Notes: generated by a model from the sequence alone, not told the origin. DNA of 64,000 nt from Taeniopygia guttata (GCF_048771995.1 NC_133025.1:434001-498000), one strand, 5' to 3'. Counted from the first letter of the stretch, positions 41,160 through 54,645 are shown. Numbers and translations are program-made.

Positions 41160-42140
41160 ATCCCGGGACAGCTCGGAGCCCTAAATCCTGGGATAACCCC
41201 ATCCATCTGCATCCTTAAATCCTGGGATAACCCCATCCAGCTGCCCCATAAATCCCGGGATAACCCCATCCAACTGCACCCCCAAATCCTGGGATAACCT
41301 CATCCAGCTGCCCCCTAAATCCTGGGATAACCCCATTAATCTGCACCCCTAAATCAAATCCTGGGATAACCCCATCCACCTGGGATAACCCCATCCATCA
41401 CCACCCTAAATCCCGGGATAACCCCATCCAGCTGCCCCATAAATCCTGATATAACCCCATTAATCTGCACCCCTAAATAAAATCCTGGGATAACCCCATC
41501 CAGCTGCTCCCCTAAATCCTGGGATAATCCCATCCACCTGGGATAACCCCATCCATCACCACCCTAAATCCTGGGATAACCCCATCCAACTGCACCCTAA
41601 ATCCCGGGATAACCCCATCCAGTTGGGATAATCCCATCCATCGGCACCCCTAAATCCCGGGATAACCCCATCCAGCTTCACCCTAAATCCCGGGATAACC
41701 CCATCCATCTACACCCCTAAATCCTGGGATAACCCTATACACCTGGGATAACACCATCCATCTGCATCCTTAAATCCTGGGATAACCCCATCCAGCTTCA
41801 CCCTAAATCCCGGGATAACCCCGTCCACCTGGGATAATCCCATCCATCACCACCCTAAATCCCGGGATAACCCCATCCAGCTGCCCCATAAATCCTGATA
41901 TAACCCCATTAATCTGCACCCCTAAATAAAATCCTGGGATAATCCCATCCAGCTGCTCCCCTAAATCCTGGGATAATCCCATCCACCTGGGATAACCCCA
42001 TCCATCACCACCCTAAATCCAGGGATAACCCCATCCAGCTGCCCCATAAATCCCGGGATAACCCCGTCCACCTGGGATAATCCCATCCAGCTTCACCCTA
42101 AATCCCAGGATAACCCCATCCAGCTTCACCCTAAATCCTG
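41160..42140 (+). repeat. 34-bp minisatellite, left arm
   Basis: About 29 units of aaatcccgggataaccccat plus ccagctgcacccct. The same family is inverted at 42680-44140. Confidence 0.92.
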
Positions 42141-42679
42141 CACGAGCAGGATTTTGGATATTCCCGAGGATTTTGAATATCCCACAATTTCTCTGCGTGC
42201 CTGTACCGATTTCTCGTGTTCCTGGTGGTGTTTTGGGGTGGATTTTTTAGTTTTTTAACTTTTGGGGTGTTTTATTTTAACTTCTGCCATCCCTGGGTGA
42301 TGCTGAGAAGAATTTTGGGCGAATTCCCTCCCGAATTTCCAGGATTTTCCTCTCCTGGGGAATCCTGGAACGGGCACAGCATCCCTTGTGCCAAGAGTTT
42401 GGTGGCGGCCAGAATTCCCAAATTTTTTTGGGAAGAGCCGCTTTCCATCCCGAAAATTCCAGGATTTCCCGAGGTTCCAGCCCCGCTCTAGGTGGCAGCA
42501 AATCCACGGTTGGGCGGGTCCCTCCTCCCCGTTTTGGGGCAGAATCCCCCAAAAAAATCCGGGATTACGGAAATCCCGAGCTGGAAAAACCCGGGAGGAC
42601 ACCCCAAAATCCCGCCAGGAGCTCTGGGGATCCCCGGGGAAAATCCTCTTCCTAAAATCCAGCCCGGCAGCCAGGGATT
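42141..42679. other. unique spacer between two inverted arrays
   Basis: About 540 bases of single-copy-looking sequence, AT-richer in its left part. No exon or known element recognised. Confidence 0.6.
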
Positions 42680-44140
42680 TAGGGGGTTTTCCCGGGATTT
42701 AGGGGGTTATCCCGGGATTTATGGGGCAGCTGGATGGGGTTATCCCGGGATTTAGGGGGGCAGCTGGATGGGGTTATCCCGGGATTTAGGGGGGCAGCTG
42801 GATGGGGTTATCCCGGGATTTATGGGGCAGCTGGATGGGGTTATCCCGGGATTTAGGGGGCAGCTGGATGGGGTTATCCCAACTGGATGGGGTTATCCTG
42901 GGATTTATGGGGTGCAGCTGGATGGGGTTATCCCGGGATTTATGGGTGCAGCTGGATGAGGTTATCCCGGGATTTATGGGAGCGGCTGGATGGGGTTTTC
43001 CCGGGATTTAGTGGGGCAGATGGATGGGGTTATCCCGGGATTTATGGGGGCAGCTGGATGGGGTTATCCCGGGATTTAGGGGGCAGCTGGATGAGGTTAT
43101 CCCGGGATTTATGGAAGTGGCTGGATGGGGTTTTCCCGGGATTTATGGGAGCAGCTGGATGGGGTTTTCTCAGGATTTAGGGGTGTAGATGGATGGGGTT
43201 ATCCCGGGATTTATGGGGGCAGCTGGATGAGGTTATCCCGGGATTTAGGGGGCAGCGGGATGGGGTTATCCCAACTGGATGGGGTTTTCCTGGGATTTAG
43301 GGGGCAGCTGGATGGGGTTGTCCTGGCATTTATGGAAGTGGCTGGATGGGGTTATCCCAAGTGGATGGGGCTATCCCGGGATTTAGGGGGTTATCCTGGG
43401 ATTTATGGGGCAGCTGGATGGGGTTATCTCGGGATTTAGGGGGCAGCTGGATGGGGTTATCCCAACTGGATGGGGTTATCCTGGGATTTATGGAAGTGGC
43501 TGGATGGGGTTATCCCGGGATTTAGGGGTGCAGCTGGATGGGGTTATCCCGGGATTTAGGGGGCAGCTGGATGGGGTTATCCCGGGATTTGTGGGGTGCA
43601 GCTGGATGGGGTTATCCTGGGATTTAGGGGGCAGCTGGATGGGGTTTTCCCGGGATTTATGGAAGTGGCTGGATGGGGCTATCCCAACTGGATGGGGTTA
43701 TCCCGGGATTTAGGGGGCAGCTGGATGGGGCTATCCCGGGATTTAGGGGGCAACTGGATGGGATTATCCCAGGTGGATGGGGTTATCCCGGGATTTATGG
43801 GAGCGGCTGGATGGAGTTATCCCGGGATTTAGGGGTGCAGCTGGATGGGGTTATCCCGGGATTTAGGGGTGCAGCTGGATGGGGTTATCCCGGGATTTAT
43901 GGGAGCGGCTGGATGGAGTTATCCCGGGATTTAGGGGTGCAGCTGGATGGAGTTATCCCGGGATTTAGGGGTGCAGCTGGATGGGGTTATCCCGGGATTT
44001 AGGGGGGCAGCTGGATGGGGTTATCCCAGGATTTATGGAAGTGGCTGGATGGGATTTTCCCGGGATTTATGGGGGCAGCTGGATGGGGTTATCCCAATTG
44101 GATGGGGTTATCCCGGGATTTATGGGAGCGGCTGGAGGGG
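42680..44140 (-). repeat. 34-bp minisatellite, right arm, inverted
   Basis: About 43 units reading ggggttatcccgggatttag plus gggcagctggat on the plus strand, the reverse complement of the left arm unit. Confidence 0.92.
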
Positions 44141-44264
44141 GTTTTCCCGGTGTTCCCGGCACTCTGGGCAGTGCGGGGCTGCCTGTGAAGGGCCGTGGGC
44201 TCTGTCCCCTCTGTGTCACCTGTGTGGGGACAGCCCGGGCCAGCCCTGCACGGCCATCCCGGAT

Positions 44265-44990
44265 CCAGCCTGGATCTGCCCCAAATCCTGCCCCAAATCC
44301 TGCCCCAAATCCTGCCTGGATCTCCTCTGGGTCCTGCCTCAAATCCTGACCAAATCCTGCCTGGATCTCCTCTGGGTCCTGCCCCAAATCCTGCCTGGAT
44401 CTCCTCTGGGTCCTGCCCCAAATCCTGCCCCAAATCCTGCCCCAAATCCTGCCCCAAATCCTGCCCCAAATCCTGCCCCAAATCCTGCCAAATCCTGCCT
44501 GGATCTCCTCTGGGTCCTGCCCCAAATCCTGCCCCAAATCCTGCCCCAAATCCTGCCTGGATCTCCTCTGGGTCCTGCCCCAAATCCTGACCAAATCCTG
44601 CCCCAAATCCTGAACAAATCCTGTCCCAAATCCTGCCTGGATCTCCTCTGGGTCCTGCCCCAAATCCTGCCTGGATCCTGCCCCAAATCCTGCCCCAAAT
44701 CCTGCCCCAAATCCTGCCCCAAATCCTGCCCCAAATCCTGACCAAATCCTGCCCCAAATCCTGCCTGGATCTCCTCTGGGTCTGGCCCCAAATCCCGACC
44801 AAATCCTGCCCCAAATCCTGCCCCAAATCCTGACCAAATCCGGCCCCAAATCCTGACCAAATCCTGCCCCAAATCCTGCCTGGATCTTTCCCAAATCCTG
44901 ACCAAATCCTGCCCGGATCTTTCAAAAATTCTGCCCAAACCCTGCCTGGATCTTTCCCAAATCCTGACCAAATCCTGTCCCAGGCCCTGC
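44265..44990 (+). repeat. 12-bp/34-bp composite minisatellite
   Basis: 12-bp units ccccaaatcctg alternate with a longer form containing ctggatctcctctgggtcct. Confidence 0.9.
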
Positions 44991-45174
44991 CCAGTTCCTA
45001 CCAGATCTTTCCTGGATTTCCCCCAGATCCTGCCTGGCCCCTTCCCGACCCTTTTCCAGCCCGGTGCCCAGGGAACACCTGGAATTCTCCGGAGCAGGGG
45101 CTGGAACTCGGGATGTGGGCATGGAAGGGGCATTTCCCTGGGAGCTGCCACCCTGTCGGTGTGCCCGGGCAAGA

Positions 45175-45665
45175 TCCAGGCGGGATCGGAGGGATCAGAG
45201 GGATCCCAGAGGATTCCCAGTGGGACCAGAGATATCCCTGTGGGATCAAAGGTATCCCAGAGGGATTCCCAGTGGGATTAAAGGGATCCTGGAGGGATTC
45301 CCAGAGGGATCTGAGGGATCCCGGAGGGATCAGAGGAGTGCCCAGAGGGATTCCCAGTGGGATCAGAGGGATCCCTGTGCGATCAAAAGGATCCCAGAGG
45401 GATTCCCAGTGGGATCAAAGGAGTGCCCAGTGGGATCAGAGGGATCCCAGAGGGGCTCCCAGTGGGATCAGAGGGATCCCAGAGGGGCTCCCAGTGGGAT
45501 CAGAGGGATCCCAGAGGGATTCCCAGTGGGATCAGAGAGATCCCAGTGGAATCAAAGGGATCACAGAGGGGTTCCCAGTGGGATCAGAGGTGTCCCAGAG
45601 GGATTCCCAGTGGGATCCCAGAGGAATTCAGGCAGGATCAGAGGGATCCCAGTTGGATCCAAGGA
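45175..45665 (+). repeat. about 32-bp minisatellite
   Basis: Units contain gggatcagagggatcccaga and gggattcccagt. Confidence 0.9.
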
Positions 45666-45974
45666 GATCCCTGATCCCAGCTGGGCTCATCCCACCTCTG
45701 TCCTGTCTCCGTGTCCCGCTGGATTTTGGGATCCTCCTTCTCTCCCAGGGCCATCCTGGCCTCTCCTTCTCCATTCCCGAATTTGGGATATCCCGGCGTT
45801 CCTCCGGGCAGCTCTGGCTCCTTTCCCACTTCGGAGGAAATCGGAGATCCCGGCTTTGGGATTTTCCAGCGGGATGGGATGGGCTGGAAGGAGCAGCCGG
45901 CATCATCCCATATCCCTCTTTTCCTCTTCTGTCCCATTCCCTCCCCGTTGGGCTGTTTTCCCAAGCAGGAATTC
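45666..45974. other. unique spacer
   Basis: About 300 bases without recognised repeat or gene. Confidence 0.5.
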
Positions 45975-47520
45975 CCAGAGGTGGGAACCATTCCCCATCC
46001 CGTTCCTGGTCCCATTCCTGATCCCGTTCCTGACCTCACTCTTGATCCCAATCCCGATCTTGCTCCTGGTCCCATTCCCAATCCCATTCCTGACCTCACT
46101 CTCAATCCCATTCCCAATCTTGCTCCTAATCCGGTTCTCCATTCCCACTCCCAATCCCATTCCTGATTCTGATCCCGATCCCATTCCTGACCTCACTCTC
46201 AATCCCATTCCCACTCCTGATCCCGTTCCCGATCCCATTCCCGACCCCACTCTCAATCTTGTTCCTGATCTTGATCTCATTCCCAATCCCGTTCCTGATC
46301 TCACTCTGAATCCCATTCCCAGTCCCATTCCTGTTCCCATTCCCGATCTGACACCCAATCCCATTCCCGATCCCATTCCCGATCTGACACCCAATCCCAT
46401 TACCAGTCCCATTCCTGATCCCGATCTGACACCCAATCCCATTCCCATTCCCAGTCCCATTCCCGATCTGACACCCGATCCCGTTCCCAGTCCCATTCCC
46501 GATCCCGATCCCATTTCTGACACCCAATCCCATTCCCAGTCCCATTCCCGATCCCGATCTGACACCCAATCCCGTTCCCAGTCCCATTCCCGTTCCGGAT
46601 CCCATTCCCAATCTGACACCCAATCCCGTTCCCATTCCCAGCCCCATTCCCAATCCCATTCCCGATCTGACACCCAATCCCATTTCCAGTCCCATTCCCA
46701 TTCCTGATCTGACACCCAATCCCATTTCCAGTCCCATTCCCATTCCTGATCTGACACCCAATCCCATTCCCAGTCCCATTCCCATTCCTAATCTGACACC
46801 CAATCCCATTCCCAGTCCCATTCCCATTCCTAATCTGACACCCATTCCTGTTCCCATTCCCAGTCTCATTCCCGTTCCCATTCCTGATTTGACACCCAAT
46901 CCCATTCCCAATCCCATTCCCGTTCCCATTCCCAATCTGACACCCAATCCCGTTCCCATTCCCGTTCCTGATCCCATTCCTGATCTGCCACCCAATCCCA
47001 TTCCCAGTCCCATTCCGAATCCCATTCCCGATCTGACACCCAATCCCATTCCCAGTCCCATTCCCGATCCCGATTTGACATCCAATCCCGTTCCCAGCCC
47101 CATTCCCATTCCTGATCCCATTCCCAATTCTATTCCTGATCTCAGTCCCATTCTGATCTGACACCCAATCCCATTCCCAGTCCCATTCCCATTCCTGATC
47201 CCATTCCCAATTCCATTCCTGATATCACTCTGGATCCCAATCCTGATCCCATTCCCAATCTGATATCCAATCCCATTCCCAGTATCATTCCCGATCCCAT
47301 TCCCGATCTGACACCCCATCCCATTCCCAGTCCCATTCCCGATCCCGATCTGACACCCAATCCCGTTCCCAGCCCCATTCCCGATCCCGATCCCATTCCC
47401 GATCCGACACCCAATCCCATTCCCGATCCCATTCCCGATCTGCCACCCAATCCCATTCCCAATCCCGTTCCCAGCCCCATTCCCGATCCCGATCCCACTC
47501 CCACTCCGGGGCCTGGCCCC
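45975..47520 (+). repeat. 6-bp-based composite minisatellite
   Basis: cccatt and cccgat hexamers build 30-42-base units marked by gatctgacacccaatccc. Confidence 0.92.
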
Positions 47521-47874
47521 GTTCCTGCCGTCCCAGCGGGATTTGTTCCCTGGGGCCGCTGGAATTGTCCTCCTTGGAGAACTCCTGGAATTTGCGGCGC
47601 CTCCTCGGCTCTCCTGAGGGAAATCCGGGACATTTCCCCTCCAAAAATCCCAAAAAATCCCGAGGAAATCTCCGGATCCCAACCAGGCCAAAGGACAAAG
47701 CTGGGCGGGGGTGACAACGGTGACACGGGCAGAGGAGGAGGGGACACAAATTCCCGGGAATGCTGCAGAGCTCCCAGGGGTGGATGTGTCCCCTTTGTCC
47801 CCGAGCCCTGGGACAGCTCCGGTGACAGGAGCGGGGACAATTGTCACGGAGGGCGGGGGCAGGAGGGAGCCCGG
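47521..47874. other. unique spacer
   Basis: About 350 bases, no recognised gene or repeat. Confidence 0.5.
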
Positions 47875-49075
47875 ATGGGGACAGGGACACACGTGGGGAC
47901 AGGATAGAGGGGACAGGGACACACATGGGAACAGGATAGAGGGACAGGGACAGACATGGGGACACGCAAGAGGGACAGGGACACACATGGGGACAGGATA
48001 GAGGGACAGGGACACACCTGGGGACAGGATAGAGGGACAGGGACACACGTGGGGACAGGATAGAGGGGACAGGGACACACGTGGGGACAGGATAGAGGGA
48101 CAGGGACACACGTGGGGACAGGATAGAGGGACAGGGACACACGTGGGGACAGGATAGAGGGGACAGGGACACACATGAGGACACGGAAAAGGGACAGGGA
48201 CACACATGGGGACAAGGAAGAGGGACAGGGACACACGTGGGGACAAGGAAGAGGGACAGGGACAGACATGGGGACAAGGAAGAGGGACAGGGACACACAT
48301 GGGGACAATGTGGAGGGGACTGGGACACACCTGGGGACAAGGAAGAGGGACAGGGACACACCTGGGGACAAGGAAGAGGGACAGGGACACACCTGGGGAC
48401 AATGTGGAGGGGACTGGGACACACCTGGGGACAAGGAAGAGGGACAGGGACACACCTGGGGACAGGATAGAGGGACAGGGACACACATGGGGACACACAG
48501 GGGGGACAGGGACACACGTGGGGACACACAAGAGGGACAGGGACACACGTGGGGACACGGAATAGGGACAGGGACACACGTGGTGACAGGATAGAGGGGA
48601 CAGGGACACATGTGGGGACACAGAAGAGGGACAGGGACACATGTGGGGACAGGATAGGGGGACAGGGACACACGTGAGGACACGCAAGAGGGACAGGGAC
48701 ATGGAGGGGGACACACAAGAGGGACAGGGACACACGTGGGGACAGGATAGAGGGGACAGGGACACACATGGGGACACGGAAGAGGGACAGGGACACACGT
48801 GGGGACACACGAGAGGGACACGGACACACATGGGGACAGGATAGGGGGACAGGGACACACATGGGGACAATGTGGAGGGGACTGGGACACACACGGGGAA
48901 GGGGAGGGGGACAGGAACACAAATGGGGACATTGTAGGTGACAGGGACACATGTGGGGACACGGAAGAGGGACAGGGACACACATGAGGACATGGAAGAG
49001 GGACAGGGACACACGTGGGGACACGCAAGAGGGACAGGGACACACATGGGGACACATGAGGGGACAGGGGACAGC
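47875..49075 (+). repeat. 30-32-bp minisatellite, about 38 copies
   Basis: Units contain agggacagggacacacgtgg and ggacaggatag. Confidence 0.92.
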
Positions 49076-49488
49076 TGGAGGGACACACCAGAGCAGGGAG
49101 GGCTTGGGGACATCGGAGATGGCGGGAAAAGGGAATGGGGACAGGAAAAAGGGGGGATGGGGACATCCAGGGGGGACAGGAAAAGGGGGGATGGGGACAC
49201 GCAGGGGACAGGGGGAGGGGACATGGGGACAGGAGGGGGTGAGTCCCTCCTTCCGTGCCAAGGGTGACAGCGCCGGGAGGTGGCACCGCGCCCGGCGGGA
49301 GCCGCGACCTTGTCCCCTTTGTCCCCTTGTCCCCGTGTCCCTCTGTCCCCTTGTCCCTCTGTCCCCGTGTCCCGCTGTCCCCATGTCCCCATGTCCCCGC
49401 CCGGGTCCCTCAGGAAGGGACAATCCCGGTCCCGCCAAGGTGTTTCCTGTCCTCCCGATAGGGCTGGACAGCGTGTCCGGAGCTGGGA
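49076..49488. other. spacer with loose ggggacagg and tgtcccc stretches
   Basis: 49140-49235 is G-rich; 49305-49405 has tgtccccttgtccc-type repeats. No gene recognised. Confidence 0.55.
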
Positions 49489-49880
49489 GTGACCCCAAAG
49501 GTGGGAGTGACCCCAAAGCCGGGAGTGACCCCAAAGCCGGGAGTGACCCCAAAACCGGCACTGACCCCAAAGCGAGTGACCCCAAACTGGGAGTGACCCC
49601 AAAGCCGGGAGTGACCCCAAAACTGGGAGTGACCCCAAAGCCGGGAGTGACCCCAAAACTGGGAGTGACCCCAGAGCCGGGAGTGACCTCAAAGGTGGGA
49701 GTGACCCCAAAACCGGGAGTGACCCCAAAACTGGGAGTGACCCCAAACTGGGAGTGACCCCAAAGCCGGGAGTGACCCCAGAGCGAGTGACCCCAAAACC
49801 GGGAGAGACCCCAAAGCCGGGAGTGACCCCAAAACTGGGACTGACCCCAAAGCTGCGAGTGACCCCAAAGCTGGACACGC
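49489..49880 (+). repeat. 18-bp minisatellite, about 21 copies
   Basis: Unit gggagtgaccccaaagcc with aaactg variants. Confidence 0.92.
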
Positions 49881-49884
49881 CACA

Positions 49885-50355
49885 TCCCCCCTGTCCCCCT
49901 TGGTCCCCGGGCTATCCCTGTTGTCCCGTGTGTGTCCCCTCTGTCCCGTGGCTGTCCCGTTGCTGTCCCCCCTGTCCCCTGAGTGTCTCCACTGTCCCCA
50001 CGGTGTCCCCACTGTCCCGTGGCTGTCCCCTCTGTCCCCGTGGCTGTCCCCGCTGTCCCGTGTCTGTCCCCTCTGTCCCTGGCTGTCCCCCCTATCCCTG
50101 GGCTGTCCCGTGGCTGTCCCCGCTGTCCCCTGGGTGTCCCCTCTGTCCCGTGGCTGTCCCCGCTGTCCCGTTGCTGTCCCCGCTGTCCCCAGACTGTCCC
50201 CTCTGTCCCCTGAGTGTCCCCGCTGTCCCGTGGGTGTCCCGTTGCTGTCCCGTGGCTGTCCCCCCTGTCCCGTTGCTGTCCCCTCGGTGTCCCCCCTGTC
50301 CCCTCGGTGTCCCCTCGGTGTCCCCTCTGTCCCGTTGCTGTCCCCTCTGTCCCGT
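49885..50355 (+). repeat. 9-20-bp minisatellite
   Basis: Units of ctgtcccgtggctgtcccc type, about 25 copies. Confidence 0.88.
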
Positions 50356-50522
50356 GTCACCGCCGGGCAGGACGCGCCGGGGGCGGGTGTCCCTTCCTGG
50401 CAGGAAAGGGCCGAGCGGAGCCTCCGGAACCGGGAATTTCCTGCGGGACCGGCCCCGGGGGCGGCAGCACCGGAGCGGCGGCGGCGACCGAGCAGCGGCA
50501 CCGCGCCAGGTAACGGCACCGG
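50356..50522 (+). other. CpG-rich unique patch, possible non-coding first exon
   Basis: A CpG-dense stretch without repeats between two arrays, ending at CCAG|GTAACG, a good donor. It could be a promoter with a 5' exon of an unseen plus-strand gene. No protein recognised. Confidence 0.25.
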
Positions 50523-50524
50523 GA

Positions 50525-51005
50525 CCGGGACCGGGGGGTGGCAGCGCCCGGTGTCACCGGAGGGACCGGGACAGTACCGGTGCTTCGTCCCGGTGTCACC
50601 GGAGGGGTCGGGGCTGTACCGGTGCCTCTCCCCGGTGTCACCGGAGGGGTTGGGGAGGTACCGGTGCCTCTCCCCGGTGTCACCGGAGGTACCGGTGCCT
50701 CTCCCCGGTGTCACCGGAGGGACCGGAGCGGTGCCGGTGCCTCTCCCCGGTGTCCCGGTGTCACCGGGGCGGTACCGGTGCCTCGTCCCGGTGTCACCGG
50801 AGGGACCGGTGCCTCTCCCCGGTGTCACCGGAGGGGCTGGAACAGTGTCGGTGCCTTCCCCGGTGTCACCGGAGGGGTTGGGGAGGTACCGGTGCCTTCC
50901 CCGGTGTCACCGGAGGGGCTGGGGTGGTACCGGTGCCTCGTCCCGGTGTCACCGGAGGGACCGGGGTGGTACCGATGCCTCGTCCCGGTGTCACCGGAGG
51001 GGGGT
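50525..51005 (+). repeat. about 43-bp minisatellite, 11 copies
   Basis: Units contain cggtgtcaccggaggg and ggtaccggtgcct. Confidence 0.92.
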
Positions 51006-52445
51006 TCGGTGTGGTTCGACCCCCGGTGTCACCGGCAGATCCGTGAAACACCGACAAACCACGATGCACGGGTGGGGTTTACCGGCAGCCCTACGGAACC
51101 ACCGAAGTTTCTCCGGTGCTCCCGCCCCTTCCGTACGCACCGGGCTGGCCGTTGCCATGACAACCCCTAAAACCGAACCCCCGCTACCGGCGGCGGGGGC
51201 CGAACCGCGGAGGATCCACCGTGAGCGATGGAGCTTCGGGCCCCGCAGCCACCGGGAGGCACCGGGGGAGGCACCGGGGGATGCTGAGGGGGCCGCCGGT
51301 AACGAGCGTGGGTCGGTTTTGGGGGAAAAAACCGAAAAAACGGGAGTGTGGAGGTGGGGGGGTGGTAGTCACGGGCTCGTACAGCGATTTTTGAGGTGGG
51401 TTTTACCGGGAACGGGATTTTACCGGGAACGGGAAGCGGCGGAGGGACAGTTTGGGGTGAGGGGGGATTTGGTCGAGGTTTGAGGTTTTTTTGGGGTCAC
51501 CCCATTGCGGTTTTGGGGTGGAATCGAGTGGATTTCCCCTCCAAAAAACAACAAAAAACCACAAAAATTCCGATTTTTTGTGTGTGGGTGTTGGAGCTGC
51601 GTAGGGAATTCTGCTCCCGGTGATTTGGGGGTACCATGAAACCCCAAAGGGAATTTTTTTGGGGTTTTATGGCATTTATGGGGTTGTGCTCCTTGCTGGG
51701 CCTCAGCTGGGATTTTTACCCCCTTTTTATGTGTTAAAAAAAGTGAATTTATCCCTCTCTGCTCCTCCCAACCCGGTTTGGAAAAAGCAATTCCAGAGCT
51801 GAGCAGGTGCAGGACCCCTCTGGATTTTTTTTCCTGGATAAACTTCCCAAAAAACTTCTGTCCTGCGGGTGATGGAGGCGGCAAATTCCCAAAATTCCTC
51901 CTCGGAGCTGCTCTTACATAACCCGGGGGGGCTCTTTGTGTTTCCTGCAAAAAAAGGCAGCGAGGAGGGAAATTATCCCAGAAAATTCTAAATTTTCCTG
52001 GAATTCTTTGGGAGTTTAAAGCTCATCTCGATCCGTGGGTGTTTTTTACTCTCCCAGTTTGGATTTGGGCACTCCCAGGATGGGGCACCGCTGTGATTTT
52101 GGGGTTTTTTGGGGTTTTTTTGGTGTTGTTCAGCAGCTTGTAAGCCCTAAATATCCCATCTCATGGATAATTCCTGAATATTCTAATTATTGTGGTAATT
52201 CTCCCTCGTGCTCGGGGATGGGAAAACACAAAACCCCCTAAAATCACCCCAAAATTAGCCCCAAAATCTCTCTGGAGCTCTGCTGGAGCTGAGGAACGTT
52301 TCAGCTTTTTACTAAGGAACGTTCTGCCGAGAATTCCAACCCCGAAAAATGAAAATTTCCCAGCGCTGCCTCCCCCGCGCGGCTCCGCGTGCGGGCGGAG
52401 AGGCACGTGTGGAGCGCCGGGGTGGGAGGGGGCACGGCCGGGGGG
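51006..52445. other. 1.4-kb unique stretch, no gene recognised
   Basis: The longest non-repetitive block right of 40 kb. The left third is GC-rich, the rest rich in T/A runs. No conserved peptide with splice sites could be identified. Confidence 0.5.
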
Positions 52446-54060
52446 GTGCCGGCCTCCTCTTCCTCCTTCTTCATCCCTCTTCATCCCTGGGGGGCTCCCG
52501 GGCCTCCTCTTCCTCCCTCTTTATTCCAGGGGGGCTCCCGGCCTCCTCTTCCTCCTTCTTCATCCCTCTTCATCCTCAGGGACCCATCCCCAGCCTCCTC
52601 TTCCTCCCTTATTTTTCCCGGGGGGCTGCCCGGCCTCCTCTTCCTCCCTCTTCATCCCCGGCCTCTTCTTCCTCCCTGCTCATCCTCAGGGGTCTGCCCG
52701 GCCTCCTCTTCCTCCCTTTTCATCCTTCTTCATCCCCAGGGACCCATCCCGGGCTCTTCTTCCTCCTTCTTCCTCCCTCTTCATCCCTCTTCATCCTCAG
52801 GGATGCTGCTCAGGCTCCTCTTCCTCTCTCTTCATCCTCAGGGACCCATCCCGGCCTCCTCTTCCTCCTTCTTCATCCCCGGGGGGGCTCCCAGCCTCTT
52901 CTTCCTCCCTCCTCATCCCCAGGGATGCAGCCCGGGCTCCTCTTCATCCCTCCTCATCCTCAGGGACCCATCCCGGCCTCCTCTTCCTCCTTCTTCCTCC
53001 CTCTTTATCCCCAGGGATGCTGCTCAGGCTCCTCTTCCTCCTTCTTCATCCCCAGGGGCTGCCCGGCCTCCTCTTCCTCCCTCTTCATCCCCGGCCTCCT
53101 CTTCCTCCCTCCTCATCCCCGGCCTCCTCTTCCTCCCTCTTCATCCTCAGGGGCTGCCCGGCCTCCTCTTCCTCCTTCTTCCTCCCTCTTCATCCCCAGG
53201 GGGCTGCCCGGCCTCCTCTTCCTCCCTCCTCATCCCCGGGATGCAGCCTGGCCTCTTCTTCCTCCCTCCTCATCCCCGGCCTCCTCTTCCTCCCTCTTCA
53301 TCCTCAGGGGGCTGCCCGGCCTCCTCTTCCTCCCTCTTTATTCCAGGGATCCAGCTCTGCCTCCTCTTCCTCCTTCTTCATCCCCAGGGGCTGCCTGGCC
53401 TCCTCTTCCTCCCTCTTCATTCCTCTTCATCCCCAGGGGGCCTACCGGCCTCCTCTTCCTCCTTCTTCATCCTCAGGGACCCATCCCCGGCCTCCTCTTC
53501 CTCCTTCTTCATCCCTCCTCATCCTCAGGGACCCATCCCGGGCTCCTCTTCCTTCCTCTTCATCCTCAGGGGCTGCCGGCCTCCTCTTCCTCCCTCCTCA
53601 TCCTCAGGGACCCATCCCGGCCTCCTCTTCCTCCCTCCTCATCCCCAGAGGGGCTCCCGGCCTCTTCTTCCTCCTTCTTCATCCCCGGCCTCCTCTTCCT
53701 CCCTCTTTATTCCAGGGAGCCATCCCCGGCCTCCTCTTCCTCCCTCCTCATCCCTGGGGGGCTGCCCGGGCTCCTCTTCCTCCCTCTTCATCCCCAGAGA
53801 TGCAGCCCGGCCTCCTCTTCCTCCCTTTTTATTCCAGGGGTGCAGCTCAGCCTCCTCTTCCTCCTTCTTCCTCCCTCTTCATCCTCAGGGGCTGCCCGGC
53901 CTCCTCTTCCTCCTTCTTCATCCTCAGGGACCCATCCCGGCCTCCTCTTCCTCCCTCCTCATCCCCGGTCTCCTCTTCCTCCCTTTTTATTCCAGGGACC
54001 CATCCCGGGCTCCTTTTCCCATCTCCTGAATTCCAGGGACCCATCCCGGGCTCCTTTTCC
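52446..54060 (+). repeat. 30-45-bp pyrimidine-rich minisatellite
   Basis: Units contain cctcctcttcctccctcttc and atccccagggg; about 40 copies. Confidence 0.9.
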
Positions 54061-54395
54061 CATCTCTCAGTGTTCCAGGAACCATCCCAGACTCATTTTC
54101 CCATCTCTCAGTTTTCCAGGGAAGCATCCCAGACTCATTTTCCTGTCCCTCAGTGTTCCCAGTGAACATCCCGGGCTCTCCCAGTGTTCCCAGTGAACAT
54201 CCCGGGCTCTCCCAGTGTTCCCAGTGAACATCCCGGGCTCTCCCAGTGTTCCCAGTGAACATCCCAGGCTCTCCCAGTGTTCCCAGTAACATTCCAGGCT
54301 CTCCCAGTGTTCCCAGTGAACATCCCGGGCTCTCCCAGTGTTCCCAGGGAACATCCCAGGCTCTCCCAGTGTTCCCAGGAGCAGCTGGTGCTTCC
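54061..54395 (+). repeat. about 31-bp minisatellite
   Basis: Units of gtgttcccagtgaacatccc plus gggctctccca. Confidence 0.9.
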
Positions 54396-54419
54396 CCTTC
54401 TCCTCCCTCGCTGTTCCTG

Positions 54420-54645
54420 GGAGGCATCCAGGGTTTATTCCGTGTTCCAGGGAAGCATCCAGGGTTTATTCCATGTTCCAGGGAAGCATCCAGGGTTTAT
54501 TCCATGTTCCAGGGAAGCATCCAGGGTTTATTCCATGTTCCAGGGAAGCATCCAGGGTTTATTCCATGTTCCAGGGAAGCATCCAGGGTTTATTCCATGT
54601 TCCAGGGAAGCATCCAGGGTTTATTCCATGTTCCAGGGAATCATC
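54420..54645 (+). repeat. 31-bp minisatellite, 7 copies
   Basis: Units contain gcatccagggtttattccat and gttccaggga, nearly perfect. Confidence 0.93.

Noticed and set aside
42680-44140. Possible telomeric repeats (gatttaggggg)
   Set aside because: The motif is part of a 34-bp unit and is never TTAGGG in tandem.
46126-49878. Minus-strand open frame of 1250 codons
   Set aside because: It runs across several unrelated minisatellites and spacers. The units are poor in stop codons on that strand; the product is repetitive and matches no family.
52192-54196. Plus-strand frames of 600-650 codons rich in Ser/Pro/Leu
   Set aside because: Low-complexity translation of the cctcctcttcc array, open in three frames at once.
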